The notes: generated from the sequence alone by a model not told the origin. Positions 35,172-44,093 are shown, counted from the stretch's first letter. The stretch is 57,824 bases of DNA from Sphingomonadales bacterium UBA6174 (GCA_002422945.1 DITW01000097.1:12742-70565), one strand, 5' to 3'. Program-made: numbers and translations.

Positions 35172-35198
35172 TTGACTCTCGGTTGGGCCTCGCATAAC
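35172..35198 (+). promoter_or_regulatory. Candidate sigma-70-type promoter for rplU-rpmA
   Basis: TTGACT at 35172-35177 is followed after 15 bases by CATAAC (35193-35198), about 120 bases before rplU. The -35 matches well, but the spacing is short and the -10 is weak. Confidence 0.35.
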
Positions 35199-35224
35199 GG
35201 GACCACTCTTTCCCGCATCACGTT

Positions 35225-35255
35225 CGGGACGGTGGATGAAAATCCGCATGTCCCG
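35225..35255 (+). ncRNA. Candidate leader hairpin upstream of rplU
   Basis: CGGGAC (35225-35230) pairs with GTCCCG (35250-35255), and inside it GGAT (35234-35237) pairs with ATCC (35242-35245) around a GAAA tetraloop, with a small internal loop between. The hairpin lies 60 bases before the rplU start. It could be a ribosomal-protein leader under autogenous control; I know of no described family that it matches. Confidence 0.3.
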
Positions 35256-35315
35256 GCGCGTCGCGGCGATTTTTGTTTTATAGCCATTACGGCTTGATGA
35301 AAGAAGATGAGGGCC

Positions 35316-35621
35316 ATGTTCGCTATCGTGCGCACGGGCGGCAAGCAGTATCGCGTTGCCGCAGGAGACAAAATCGTCGTCGAGAAAATCGCCGGCAACG
35401 CTGGTGATACCGTGAAGCTGGACGATGTCCTGCTCGCCGGTGAAGGCGCTGATCTGAAGGCCACCAAGGGCCTGACGGTTTCGGCCGAAATCATCGCGCA
35501 GGCGAAAGCCGACAAGGTGATCGTGTTCAAAAAGCGCCGTCGCCACAATTATCGCCGCAAGAATGGCCATCGTCAGCAGCACACGATCCTGAAGATCACC
35601 GCTGTCGGCGCAGCCGCCTGA
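35316..35621 (+). CDS. rplU: 50S ribosomal protein L21
   Basis: A 101-residue ribosomal protein. The N-terminal MFAIVRTGGKQYRV and the Arg/Lys-rich KRRRHNYRRKNGHRQQHTILKI segment are diagnostic. ATG 35316 aligns with the family N-terminus; an ATG three codons upstream is also possible. It is followed after 22 bases by rpmA, the near-universal rplU-rpmA pair, and preceded by a 257-base gap that holds a candidate promoter and leader hairpin. Confidence 0.97.
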   Translation: MFAIVRTGGKQYRVAAGDKIVVEKIAGNAGDTVKLDDVLLAGEGADLKATKGLTVSAEIIAQAKADKVIVFKKRRRHNYRRKNGHRQQHTILKITAVGAAA

Positions 35622-35643
35622 GCGCATAAGAGGAGTTTGATCC

Positions 35644-35910
35644 ATGGCACATAAGAAAGCAGGCGGCTCTTCGCGCAACGGTCGCGACTCAGCAGGTCGC
35701 CGCCTTGGTGTGAAGAAGTTTGGCGGCGAAGCCGTTATTCCGGGCAACATTCTGGTCCGCCAGCGCGGCACCAAATTCTATCCGGGCCGTAATGTCGGCA
35801 TTGGCAAGGATCACACCTTGTTTGCGCTGACCGAAGGCCGCGTATCGTTCCACGAAGGCCGTCTGGGCCGCAAATTCGTGCACATCGATATGCCGATGGC
35901 AGCCGAGTAA
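35644..35910 (+). CDS. rpmA: 50S ribosomal protein L27
   Basis: An 88-residue protein beginning MAHKKAGGSSRNGRDSAGRR, the highly conserved N-terminus that reaches the peptidyl-transferase centre, and continuing GVKKFGGEAVIPGNILVRQRGTKFYPG. AGGAG lies upstream of the start. It is the second gene of the rplU-rpmA operon, and a terminator follows at 35984-36014. obgE, which often follows, is not here. Confidence 0.98.
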   Translation: MAHKKAGGSSRNGRDSAGRRLGVKKFGGEAVIPGNILVRQRGTKFYPGRNVGIGKDHTLFALTEGRVSFHEGRLGRKFVHIDMPMAAE

Positions 35911-35912
35911 TC

Positions 35913-35950
35913 GGACGACCATGAATCGGGTCGTCCTTGAGGGGACGACC
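35913..35950 (+). other. Three mutually exclusive hairpin arms after rpmA
   Basis: GGACGACC (35913-35920), GGTCGTCC (35929-35936) and GGACGACC (35943-35950) lie in series. The middle arm can pair with either neighbour, a layout seen in attenuators, although no gene that would need one follows before the terminator at 35984. Confidence 0.4.
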
Positions 35951-35983
35951 TGATGGTTCCCGGTGGTAACACCGGTTGAAACA

Positions 35984-36014
35984 GGGAGACGGGCCCACCC
36001 GATCTCCCTTTTTT
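35984..36014 (+). terminator. Rho-independent terminator of rplU-rpmA
   Basis: GGGAGA and CGGG (35984-35993) pair with CCCG (35998-36001) and TCTCCC (36003-36008), with one bulged A and a CCCA loop, followed by six T residues (36009-36014). It lies 74 bases after rpmA. Confidence 0.9.
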
Positions 36015-36091
36015 CATGTCTCCTCCGAATCGGAGCCTAATGCCCTGAAACTGTAATGTTCGGGTGCTAAAGGGCTCGCATGGAGAGAGAG

Positions 36092-36643
36092 ATGTTTATA
36101 AGAACAGGCAGATTATTGCTGCGCCCCGCATGGCATGAAGAATGCCACGAACTCGCCCGATTGCTCGGTGACGAGGCCGTTGCGCGCAATCTGGCACGGG
36201 TGCCTTATCCCTTTACGGTCGATGATGCCGCGGCGTTTATCGCAGGCGCGCAAGAGCAGAATTTGCCGGGATTGCTGATGTTCAGCCGGACCATGGGCCA
36301 GCCCCGACTGGTGGGCGGCGTTGGCCTGCATCGTGGCGATGGCGGCTTGCCCTATCTCGGCTATTGGGTGGCACGGCCCTTTTGGGGCCTTGGTTTCGCG
36401 ACCGAAGGCGCGGCGGCATTGTTGGATGCGGCGCGGCACAGCCTTGGCTTGTCCGCAGTGGGCGCATGGCATTTCTGCGATAACCCTGCATCGGCCAATG
36501 TGCTGGAAAAGCTCGGTTTCCAATCGACCGGCATGACGGCCCCGCGTCCGAGCCTTGCCCGCCCGGATCTGTCGCTCGCGCGTGCCTATCGGCTGGAATT
36601 CAAGGGTGCCGATGCGGATGGGCCGCAGGCGATGGCGGCGTAG
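36092..36643 (+). CDS. GNAT family N-acetyltransferase
   Basis: A 183-residue acetyltransferase of the RimJ/RimL-like GNAT type (Acetyltransf_3). MFIRTGRLLLRPAWHEE is the usual N-terminus, LPYLGYWVARPFWGLGFATEGAAALLDAA contains the acetyl-CoA pyrophosphate loop, and NPASANVLEKLGFQSTG is the conserved C-terminal helix-strand. The target could be a protein N-terminus, a small amine or an antibiotic. The start at 36092 is chosen because GGAG lies six bases upstream; ATG 36080 is an alternative. A family A repeat arm begins nine bases after the stop. Confidence 0.88.
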   Translation: MFIRTGRLLLRPAWHEECHELARLLGDEAVARNLARVPYPFTVDDAAAFIAGAQEQNLPGLLMFSRTMGQPRLVGGVGLHRGDGGLPYLGYWVARPFWGLGFATEGAAALLDAARHSLGLSAVGAWHFCDNPASANVLEKLGFQSTGMTAPRPSLARPDLSLARAYRLEFKGADADGPQAMAA

Positions 36644-36651
36644 TTTGTTAG

Positions 36652-36745
36652 CCTCAGTCGCCGGCGCGGGCATCCGCCCGCTTAGGCGTGCGCACCAATA
36701 AGGCGCGGCGGCCTGTCGGCCTTGCGGCGCTAAAGCGCCGTTGGC
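36652..36745. repeat. Family A arm (left arm only)
   Basis: The outer end CCTCAGTCGCCGGCG is followed by hairpins GCGGGC/GCCCGC (loop ATCC), GGCC/GGCC (loop TGTC) and GGCGC/GCGCC (loop TAAA). It starts nine bases after the GNAT stop. No right arm is found before the end of pepN at 36877. Confidence 0.78.
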
Positions 36746-36756
36746 TCTTCCCACAT

Positions 36757-36831
36757 TCGTTATCCTGAACTTGGTTCAGGATCTATGCGCGACCGTTCGG
36801 CTGAGATGCTGAAACAAGTTCAGCATGACGA
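36757..36831. repeat. Family B inverted palindrome pair (copy 4)
   Basis: Unit 1 (36757-36783) has arms ATCCTGAA/TTCAGGAT; unit 2 (36805-36831), in opposite orientation, has ATGCTGAA/TTCAGCAT. The gap is 21 bases. Confidence 0.84.
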
Positions 36832-36876
36832 GAGGGGGAAGGGAATGACGAAGGGTGTGAGGAACTCCCCCCAATC

Positions 36877-39477
36877 CTACGCGCCTAAGCTCTTGCTCGC
36901 TTGTTCCAGCACGTCCTTGCTCATACCGGGGTGGGCGAGGATGCGTTCGAGCTGGGCCTTCATCAGCCTTGCCCGTGCATCGTCAAAGCGCCGCCAGCGG
37001 CCCAATGGCGGGACGAGGCGGGCGGCGACCTGAGGGTTGATCGGGTCGGTTGCCAGGATCATATCGCCGATAAATTCATAGCCATCGCCCGATGCATCGT
37101 GAAATGCATATTGATTGGCGGCAAAGGCGCCGATCAGGGCGCGGGCGCGGTTGGGGTTGTGCAGGGTGAAATCTGGATGCGCGGCCAAGCGGCGCACCTG
37201 TGCAATCGTATCTTCACGGGTAGAGGCCGCCTGCGCCGTGAACCATTTGTCGATGACGAGATTATCGGAACGATAGCGGCTGTAAAAATCATCGAGCGCC
37301 GACTCACGTTGTGCGGCATGGCTGTTGACGAGCGCCGTCAGCGCGCCTTGTCGGGCGGTCATATTATCGGCTTGGGCAAATTGCGCCCATGCGGTCTTGG
37401 CGCCCAATGCCTCGTCTGCGGCCATGAGGTAACCGAGGATGACATTGCGCAGCCGCCTTTTACCTTTGGCGACCCGATCGAGCGAGAACGGGCCGGGGGC
37501 AGCGTCTTCATATGTTTTTGTCCACTGGGGAAGGAGCTGCTGGCCCAATTGGGTGCGCAGCCGCTCGCGCGCCTGTCGTATGGCCACGGGGTCGACGCGC
37601 ACCAGCTGATCACCGAGAAATGCCTCTGACGGCAATAATACCGCCTCGGCGGCAAACGCATGGTCGGTAGCGGCATGTTCAAGCGTGCGCCGCACGGCGG
37701 TGATGATCGGGGCGATGTCGGGCTGTTCGCCGCGCATGTCCGCGAGCAATGTGTCGACCATCAACTGTTGCAGCGCCTCATAACGCGAGAAGGGATCGTC
37801 ATCATGGGCGGCGAGCGTCACCAAGGTGGCGGCGCTGCGGTCCATATCGATGATCACCGGCGCGGAAAAATGGCGGTTGATCGACAGGATCGGCGCATCG
37901 GCCTTGTCTGCGAGCTTGACGCGCAGTTGTGCGGTATCGAGCAGGACAAGCTGTTCATCGCCAATCGCGCGGCCATCGGCCTGTTCGAATAATTTGACCC
38001 GCAGCGGGATCGGCATCGGCAGCTTGTTCGGCTGGCTGGGGGTTGGCGGGACAATTTGGTGCAGGTGCAGGATTACGCCATCCGCGCCTTGTTCTAGCCG
38101 AGCTTTGACCGTGGGCGTGCCCGCCTGTTCATACCAGAGGTGAAAGGCGCTGAGGTCGACGCCGCTACCGTCTGACAGGGCGGCGACGAACTGATCGCAG
38201 GTCGCGGCCTCGCCATCATGGCGGGCGAAATACAGGTCCGTGCCTTGGCGGAAACGATCCGGCCCCAACAGGCTGTGCATCATGCGGATGACTTCCGCGC
38301 CCTTGTTATAGATGGTGGCGGTGTAGAAATTGCTGATTTCGATATAGCTGTCTGGGCGGATCGGATGGGCGAGCGGACCGCCATCTTCCGGGAACTGGCC
38401 TGCGCGCAAATTGCGAACATCGTCGATCCGCTTGACGGCGGGCGAGCCTTGATCTGCTGAAAAGCATTGATCGCGAAAGACGGTAAAGCCTTCTTTCAAC
38501 GACAATTGGAACCAGTCGCGGCAGGTGACGCGATTGCCCGACCAATTGTGGAAATATTCATGGGCGACAACCCCTTCGACATTGTCGAAATCGAGATCGG
38601 TCGCGCTATCCGCATCAGCAAGAATATAACGCGCGTTGAAGACGTTCAGTCCCTTGTTTTCCATCGCGCCGAAGTTGAAATCATCGACCGCCACGATGTT
38701 GAACACATCGAGATCATAGGCGCGGCCATAGACGTCTTCATCCCATTTCATGCTGGCCTTGAGTGCCGTCATCGCATGCTGGGTGCGCGGCACGTCGTCC
38801 GGCTTGACCCAGATGTTGAGCGCGACCTCACGCCCTTCGCTCGTGGTGAAATGGTCGGCATTGGCCGCCAGATCGCCCGCGACAAGTGCGAACAGATAGC
38901 AGGGCTTGGGATGGGGATCATGCCATTCGGCCCAATGCCGCCCATCGCCGCTATCGCCAGAGGCAATCGGGTCGCCATTGGCGAGCAGGATCGGATACGC
39001 GACCTTGTCGGCGCGCATCTGCACCTTGTAGCGGCTCAACACATCGGGCCGGTCGGGGAAGAAGGTGATGCGGCGGAAACCCTCGGCCTCGCATTGGGTG
39101 CAGAGCAGGCCGCCAGAGGCATAAAGCCCCATCAACTGGGTATTCTGGTCTGGCTGGATCGCAACCTCGGTGGTGATGACATGATCATCCCCAGACAAAG
39201 GCACGATCAATTGCGCATCGACCAATTGCCAATCGTTGATCGGCTGGCCATCGACCTGGACTACCAGCGGGGCCAGTCCATCGCCATCCAGCACCAAGGG
39301 CCGATCATGCGCGCCATTGCGGCGGACATGGAGCCGGGCGATGACCGTGGTTTCCTGCGGATCAAGATCGAAATCGAGCGCGATGTCCGGCACCAGCCAA
39401 TCCGGCACCCGATAATCATGCCGCTGGATCGCAGCAGGAGCCTGAGTCTTGGCATTGGCGTTCATCGCATCGGTCAT
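36877..39477 (-). CDS. pepN: Aminopeptidase N (M1 family)
   Basis: An 866-residue zinc aminopeptidase. The substrate-anchoring exopeptidase motif GAMENKGLNVF and the zinc site VAHEYFHNWSGNRVTCRDWFQLSLKEG (HEXXH plus downstream Glu) are intact. The layout is that of the E. coli-type PepN: N-terminal beta domain, thermolysin-like catalytic domain (about 190-440), small beta domain, and a helical C-terminal superdomain with DUF3458 features. It degrades peptides in the cytosol. The start at 39477 gives the usual length; an upstream extension of 19 residues is possible. It lies just downstream of the EAL gene on the same strand. Confidence 0.95.
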   Translation of the reverse strand: MTDAMNANAKTQAPAAIQRHDYRVPDWLVPDIALDFDLDPQETTVIARLHVRRNGAHDRPLVLDGDGLAPLVVQVDGQPINDWQLVDAQLIVPLSGDDHVITTEVAIQPDQNTQLMGLYASGGLLCTQCEAEGFRRITFFPDRPDVLSRYKVQMRADKVAYPILLANGDPIASGDSGDGRHWAEWHDPHPKPCYLFALVAGDLAANADHFTTSEGREVALNIWVKPDDVPRTQHAMTALKASMKWDEDVYGRAYDLDVFNIVAVDDFNFGAMENKGLNVFNARYILADADSATDLDFDNVEGVVAHEYFHNWSGNRVTCRDWFQLSLKEGFTVFRDQCFSADQGSPAVKRIDDVRNLRAGQFPEDGGPLAHPIRPDSYIEISNFYTATIYNKGAEVIRMMHSLLGPDRFRQGTDLYFARHDGEAATCDQFVAALSDGSGVDLSAFHLWYEQAGTPTVKARLEQGADGVILHLHQIVPPTPSQPNKLPMPIPLRVKLFEQADGRAIGDEQLVLLDTAQLRVKLADKADAPILSINRHFSAPVIIDMDRSAATLVTLAAHDDDPFSRYEALQQLMVDTLLADMRGEQPDIAPIITAVRRTLEHAATDHAFAAEAVLLPSEAFLGDQLVRVDPVAIRQARERLRTQLGQQLLPQWTKTYEDAAPGPFSLDRVAKGKRRLRNVILGYLMAADEALGAKTAWAQFAQADNMTARQGALTALVNSHAAQRESALDDFYSRYRSDNLVIDKWFTAQAASTREDTIAQVRRLAAHPDFTLHNPNRARALIGAFAANQYAFHDASGDGYEFIGDMILATDPINPQVAARLVPPLGRWRRFDDARARLMKAQLERILAHPGMSKDVLEQASKSLGA

Positions 39478-39508
39478 GGATGGTATCTCGGTGTTAAGAG
39501 GCAAGGGT

Positions 39509-41269
39509 TCAATTTGGGGTGTGGCCTGCGGCAAATTCGGCCAATTGCACCGAGGTTAGCGGCGGCGCGAAGAGAAAGCCCTGTATCAGGCCACAGCCTT
39601 CGGCGGCGATCAGGGCGAGCTGTTCTTGCGTTTCGATCCCTTCGGCGATCACGGCAAGGCCCAGCGACAGCGCCATTTCGATCACGCTGCGGACAACGAT
39701 GCGATCACGCGGGGACCCTGCGATGTCACGGGCGAAATGCTGGTCGATCTTGAGATAATCGAGCGGCAGGCTTTTGAGATAGGCAAGGCTGGAATAGCCG
39801 GTGCCGAAATCGTCAATCGCGATGCGAATGCCCTCAGCCCGCAATTCCGCCAGCCGCTCTGCTGCTGCCGACAGATTGTCGATCAGCCCGCTCTCGGTGA
39901 TTTCCAGCGTCAGCCGATCTGCCGGAAAGCCCGTTTCGGCGAGCATCCGGCTTACTTGCTGGGCGAGATCGGGCTGGTCGATATCGGCGGCGGTGATATT
40001 GATCGACAGCCGGATGTGATCGAGGCTGGCGGGCCATTGCATCGCCAATGCCAGCGCTTTTTGCTGGACATGGGCGGACAATTGCGGCGCAAGCCCGGCC
40101 CGATCCGCGACATTGAACAAGGTGGTGGCGTTGATCTGGCCCAGCACGGGATGATCCCACCGGGCCAGGGCCTCGACGCCGATGATCCGGCCATCCGCGC
40201 TTTGGCATTGTGGCTGGAACAGCATGTCGATCGCATCGGTGGCAAGCGCAGCGCGCAGGTCCACTTCCAGATCGACCTCCCACCCATCTTCGCCGATGTC
40301 GAGCGGGATAGATCCCGTCAACGCAAGGCCGGTGCGGCGAATGAGCGACATCGCATCATCCCCGGTGCGGGCCAAGGCGACGCCGGTGCGGCAGGATATG
40401 TTGATCAGGTCGTTATCCACCACAAAGGGGCGTGCGGTTGCGGTGGTGATTTGTTCCGATATGATCTGAATGATTTCCGGCGCCTGTTCATCCTGCAGGG
40501 CAATGATGAATTCCGACCCGGCGATCCGGCCCAAAATGCTGTGGCGTCGCCCGGTAGCGCGGACGATCCGATCAATCCGTCGCGCCAACATTTGCAGCAC
40601 CAGATCGCCCGCGCGGCGACCATAAGCCGCATTGACGGCATCATAGCGGCTAATCCCGACCATCAGCAGCGCGAGCTTGCCCTTGGGTGCCGCCAATCTA
40701 GGGCCAAGCCATTGATGCACGGCGGTTGCATCGGGCAGGCTGGTCAGCAGATCGCGGGTGTCGGTGCCGGTGATGTCGTCTTGATGATCGCCGCCTTCGC
40801 GCAGGCTGTGCTGCCAATGGCCGGACAGGCGGCGGGCATGGCGTTCGGCAAAGCGCAGGGCGTGTTGGAAGTCGTTTTCGATGAACGGTTCGATCAGATA
40901 ATGGGTCGCGCCTGCCTGATAGGCGGCTTCTAATGCGCTGCGGTCCTTGCGGCCCAACAGGATTAGCAATGCTGCGCCGGTGCTGCTGACCGGGCCAGCG
41001 AGCAGGCGGGTGGCCTCCAGCCCGTCGAACAGCGCATCGCGGGCATCGACGACGGCAATCTGGGCATCGGATTCGAGGAAGCGCTGGTCCGCGCCTTCGC
41101 CGCGCCGTGCGGCAATCGTGCGCCAACCGCCGCGACCTGCCATGCCGGCAAGGCTATCCCGATGCCGGAACGACAAGAGGAACAGCGCGGGAGAGAGCGG
41201 GGCCGGACGGTGCGTTATAATGCTTTCCTTTACGCGGACAGCGCGAGCGCTATCAGAGTTGAATACCAT
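39509..41269 (-). CDS. REC-like / degenerate GGDEF / EAL cyclic-di-GMP protein
   Basis: A 586-residue protein with three parts. Residues about 25-140 resemble a receiver domain, but the conserved lysine is replaced (HYLIEPF where YLxKPF is usual), so phosphorylation is doubtful. Residues about 165-315 are a GGDEF domain with the active loop changed to AGSEF and the DxLTGLPN region to DLLTSLPD, so cyclase activity is unlikely. Residues about 340-580 are an EAL phosphodiesterase domain with intact catalytic groups: EALARW (366-368), SINITAADI, LEITES, DDFGTGYSS (486-), LKIDQHF, EGIET. It should hydrolyse c-di-GMP. The start ATG 41269 overlaps the upstream ABC gene by 17 bases; ATG 41143 would cut the receiver part. 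Confidence 0.88.
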   Translation of the reverse strand: MVFNSDSARAVRVKESIITHRPAPLSPALFLLSFRHRDSLAGMAGRGGWRTIAARRGEGADQRFLESDAQIAVVDARDALFDGLEATRLLAGPVSSTGAALLILLGRKDRSALEAAYQAGATHYLIEPFIENDFQHALRFAERHARRLSGHWQHSLREGGDHQDDITGTDTRDLLTSLPDATAVHQWLGPRLAAPKGKLALLMVGISRYDAVNAAYGRRAGDLVLQMLARRIDRIVRATGRRHSILGRIAGSEFIIALQDEQAPEIIQIISEQITTATARPFVVDNDLINISCRTGVALARTGDDAMSLIRRTGLALTGSIPLDIGEDGWEVDLEVDLRAALATDAIDMLFQPQCQSADGRIIGVEALARWDHPVLGQINATTLFNVADRAGLAPQLSAHVQQKALALAMQWPASLDHIRLSINITAADIDQPDLAQQVSRMLAETGFPADRLTLEITESGLIDNLSAAAERLAELRAEGIRIAIDDFGTGYSSLAYLKSLPLDYLKIDQHFARDIAGSPRDRIVVRSVIEMALSLGLAVIAEGIETQEQLALIAAEGCGLIQGFLFAPPLTSVQLAEFAAGHTPN

Positions 41270-43031
41270 CAAATTGCAGCCGCGCCAGTCGGGCATAGGT
41301 CCCATTCAGCGCGATCAGGCTATCATGCGTGCCGGTTTCGACAATCCGCCCGCGATCCATCACGATAATCCGGTCGGCGGAGCGAATGGTCGCAAGGCGA
41401 TGGGCGATGACTAAGGTCGTGCGATTCTGGATCAATCGGTCGAGCGCATCCTGAATCAGCCGCTCCGATTCGGCATCCAACGCGGAGGTCGCCTCATCCA
41501 GCAGCAATATCGGTGCATTGCGCAACAGGGCGCGGGCGATGGCGATGCGCTGGCGCTGCCCCCCGGACAGGCGCGCGCCGCCTTCGCCCATGAATGTATC
41601 CAGCCCCTCCGGCAATTCGCGCAGGAAATCGGCGGCGTTCGCGCTTTCGGCGGCGGCCCACAGCGCGGCATCATCCGCATCCCAATGGCCATAACGCAGA
41701 TTGTCGCGGGCAGAGGCCGCAAACAACACGGTTTCCTGCGGCACCATCGCGATGCGGCAACGAACGTCCTCGGGGTCCGTATCCTTAAGTGCGACGCCGT
41801 CGACGCTGATCGTGCCGCTTTCCGGATCGTAAAAACGCTGGATCAATTGGAACAAGGTCGATTTGCCCGCGCCCGACGGCCCGACGATTGCGACGGTCTC
41901 CCCCGGACGGACGCTGAGCGAGAAATCTTCCAGCGCCAATTGTTCAAGCCGGGTCGGATAACGGAACGTCACATGGTCGAACGCGATCTCGCCACGCGGC
42001 GGGGTGGGGAGCGCCATCGGATGGGCGGGCGGCGCGATGGTCGGTTGCTGCGCGAGCAATTCGGCCAGACGGCTGGCGGCCCCTGCGCCGCGCACGATAT
42101 CGCCATAGACTTCCGCCAGCGTGCCGAGCGAGCCCGCCACCAATGCGCCGGTCAGCACAAATGCGGCGATGGTCCCGCCGGTAATCCGACCGGCCTGCAC
42201 ATCGAGCGCGCCCTGCCACATGATGAAGGTAATCGAGCCGAAGATCAGGCCGATGACGATCACGGTCAGCAACGCGCGGAGCATGACCCGTTTGCGCGCC
42301 GTGCCAAAGGCGGTTTCGACCGAGCGTTCAAACCGGTCGCCTTCGCGCTGTTGCTGGCCGAATGCCTGCACGATTTTCATCGAGGACAGCACTTCGCTGA
42401 TGATCGTGCCGACATCCGCGACCCGATCCTGACTGGAACGGGCAACTGCGCGTAGGCGCTTGCCGATCACGCGAATGGGGACGATGACAATCGGGATGAT
42501 CAGCAGCATCATCGCCGCGAGCTTGGGCGCGATGTAAAAGAGATAGGTAATGCCCGCCAGCCCGGTCAGACTGTTGCGTAGGCCGAGTGAAATCGTCGTG
42601 CCGACCAATTGTTCGATCAACGTCGTATCGGACGTGATGCGCGAGGTGATTTCCGCCGGACGGTTTTCTTCGAAATAGCTGGGGGACAGGCGCAACAGAT
42701 TGCGCTGCACCGCGATGCGAATGTCCGCCACGACCCGTTCGCCGAGCCATGACACGAAATAGAAGCGCAGCGACGTCGCCACAGCCAAGATGACGACGAC
42801 AGCCAGCAGATATTGGAACCAGCGTCCGATATCGCCACCATGTTCGGCGGAGAAGCCCTTGTCGATCACCAGCCGGAAACCATTGGGGATGGCCATGGTC
42901 GCGGCGGATGAGGCGATCAGCGCAGTGATCGCCGCCGCGATGCGACCCGGATAATGTCGTGCGAAGCTCCAGACCATTTGAAGCGAATCGAATTTGCGAC
43001 TGCCCGGTGCGGGACTTTCTTGGCGTGCCAT
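41253..43031 (-). CDS. ABC exporter with fused permease and ATPase (MsbA-like)
   Basis: A 592-residue half-transporter. The N-terminal membrane domain (about residues 25-320) has six helices, and the nucleotide-binding domain (about 355-585) has Walker A GPSGAGKST, signature LSGGQRQRIAIARALL, Walker B ILLLDEATSALD and the switch His in IAHRLATIRSADRIIVMD. It would function as a homodimer exporting lipids, peptides or drugs. Similarity to MsbA/LmrA types makes lipid A-core or drug export possible, but no neighbour clarifies the substrate. Its 3' end overlaps the EAL gene, so the two are likely co-transcribed. Confidence 0.92.
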   Translation of the reverse strand: MARQESPAPGSRKFDSLQMVWSFARHYPGRIAAAITALIASSAATMAIPNGFRLVIDKGFSAEHGGDIGRWFQYLLAVVVILAVATSLRFYFVSWLGERVVADIRIAVQRNLLRLSPSYFEENRPAEITSRITSDTTLIEQLVGTTISLGLRNSLTGLAGITYLFYIAPKLAAMMLLIIPIVIVPIRVIGKRLRAVARSSQDRVADVGTIISEVLSSMKIVQAFGQQQREGDRFERSVETAFGTARKRVMLRALLTVIVIGLIFGSITFIMWQGALDVQAGRITGGTIAAFVLTGALVAGSLGTLAEVYGDIVRGAGAASRLAELLAQQPTIAPPAHPMALPTPPRGEIAFDHVTFRYPTRLEQLALEDFSLSVRPGETVAIVGPSGAGKSTLFQLIQRFYDPESGTISVDGVALKDTDPEDVRCRIAMVPQETVLFAASARDNLRYGHWDADDAALWAAAESANAADFLRELPEGLDTFMGEGGARLSGGQRQRIAIARALLRNAPILLLDEATSALDAESERLIQDALDRLIQNRTTLVIAHRLATIRSADRIIVMDRGRIVETGTHDSLIALNGTYARLARLQFDGIQL

Positions 43032-43128
43032 GGCGTTATCGCCTAGCAGGGCGATGGCTGTGCCTCAACCGCAGAACATGCGCGTTTCTATGTTTTGTCC
43101 TGCCATCATCGCGATGTATAGCGCTGGC

Positions 43129-44037
43129 ATGAACCATTCACCCCCATCTCATCCGTCTTTGATGGCGCCGCTCGCGATGGCGCTAGTTGGTACGGCGTTG
43201 TTTTCCCTGATGGATGCGTTGATGAAAGGGGCCTCGCTCGCGATGGGCGCGTATAATGCGATGCTGTGGCGCGCGTTGATCGGGGCGGTGGTCATGGGTA
43301 GCATTTATGCGCTGCGTTGCCGCCAGCGGCCTTCTCGCCTCGCGATGCGCTATCATGTGTTACGCAGCGTGGCGGCGACGGTAATGACGATGTTCTTTTT
43401 TTGGGGACTGATGCGCACGCCACTGGCCGAAGCCATCGCCTTGTCGTTCATTGCGCCGTTAATAACGCTCTATCTCGCCCGCGTCATTTTGGGGGAGGAG
43501 TTGAACAAGCGGGCGGTGGGGGCGACATTGGTCGGCTTGGCGGGCGTGGCAGTGATCCTGTTTGGCAAGTTGCGCGGCGATTATGGCATGGATGCGCTGT
43601 TGGGGGCGGGGGCGATCCTGATTTCGGCGGCGAGCTATGCCTATAATCTGATCCTCCAGCGATTGCAGGCCGCGCATAGCGACCCGTTGGAAGTGAGCGC
43701 GTTCCAGAATATCTTCATGTGCCTGCTATTCGCATTGGCGGCCCCATGGCTAGCGCGGGTGCCGGGGGGCGAACACTGGCCGGGTCTTATAGGTGCGGCG
43801 GTGCTCGCGAGCATTTCCTTGATGTTGCTGTCATGGGCCTATGGCCGGGCGGAAACGCAATATCTGCTGCCCATCGAATATACCGCATTTTTATGGGCGG
43901 TGCTGTTTGGCTGGATATTCTTCAATGAGCGCGTGACGCCGACGACATGGATGGGCGCAGTATTGATCCTTGGCGCGTGCTGGCTGGCGGCAAAGGCGGG
44001 GCGTCCCGGCCATCCGGTGCCGGTCGAGCCGGGCTGA
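43129..44037 (+). CDS. EamA/DMT family transporter
   Basis: A 302-residue protein with ten hydrophobic helices in two EamA repeats: the first begins APLAMALVGTALFSLMDALMKGA, the second near ALLGAGAILISAASYAYNLILQRLQ, and it ends with LLPIEYTAFLWAVLFGWIFFNERVTPTTWMGAVLILGACWLAA, the classic DMT C-terminus. Members export or import amino acids, nucleotides or other metabolites. ATG 43129 gives the common length of about 300; earlier in-frame starts overlap the ABC gene promoter region. A shared terminator lies between it and convergent glnA. Confidence 0.9.
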   Translation: MNHSPPSHPSLMAPLAMALVGTALFSLMDALMKGASLAMGAYNAMLWRALIGAVVMGSIYALRCRQRPSRLAMRYHVLRSVAATVMTMFFFWGLMRTPLAEAIALSFIAPLITLYLARVILGEELNKRAVGATLVGLAGVAVILFGKLRGDYGMDALLGAGAILISAASYAYNLILQRLQAAHSDPLEVSAFQNIFMCLLFALAAPWLARVPGGEHWPGLIGAAVLASISLMLLSWAYGRAETQYLLPIEYTAFLWAVLFGWIFFNERVTPTTWMGAVLILGACWLAAKAGRPGHPVPVEPG

Positions 44038-44060
44038 ACTTTTACAGCGCGTTTCAGCAC

Positions 44061-44093
44061 AAACAAAAACGCCCGGAAGTTTCCTTCCGGGCG
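44061..44093 (-). terminator. Terminator of glnA (possibly bidirectional)
   Basis: A perfect ten-base stem, CGCCCGGAAG (44070-44079) with CTTCCGGGCG (44084-44093), has a four-base loop. Read on the minus strand it follows glnA and is followed by GTTTTTGTTT. On the plus strand the T content after it is weak, so it mainly serves glnA. Confidence 0.88.

Noticed and set aside
38467..39753. Long open frame antisense to pepN and the EAL gene
   Set aside because: It crosses the boundary of two clear minus-strand genes and its product has no recognisable fold; it is a shadow frame.
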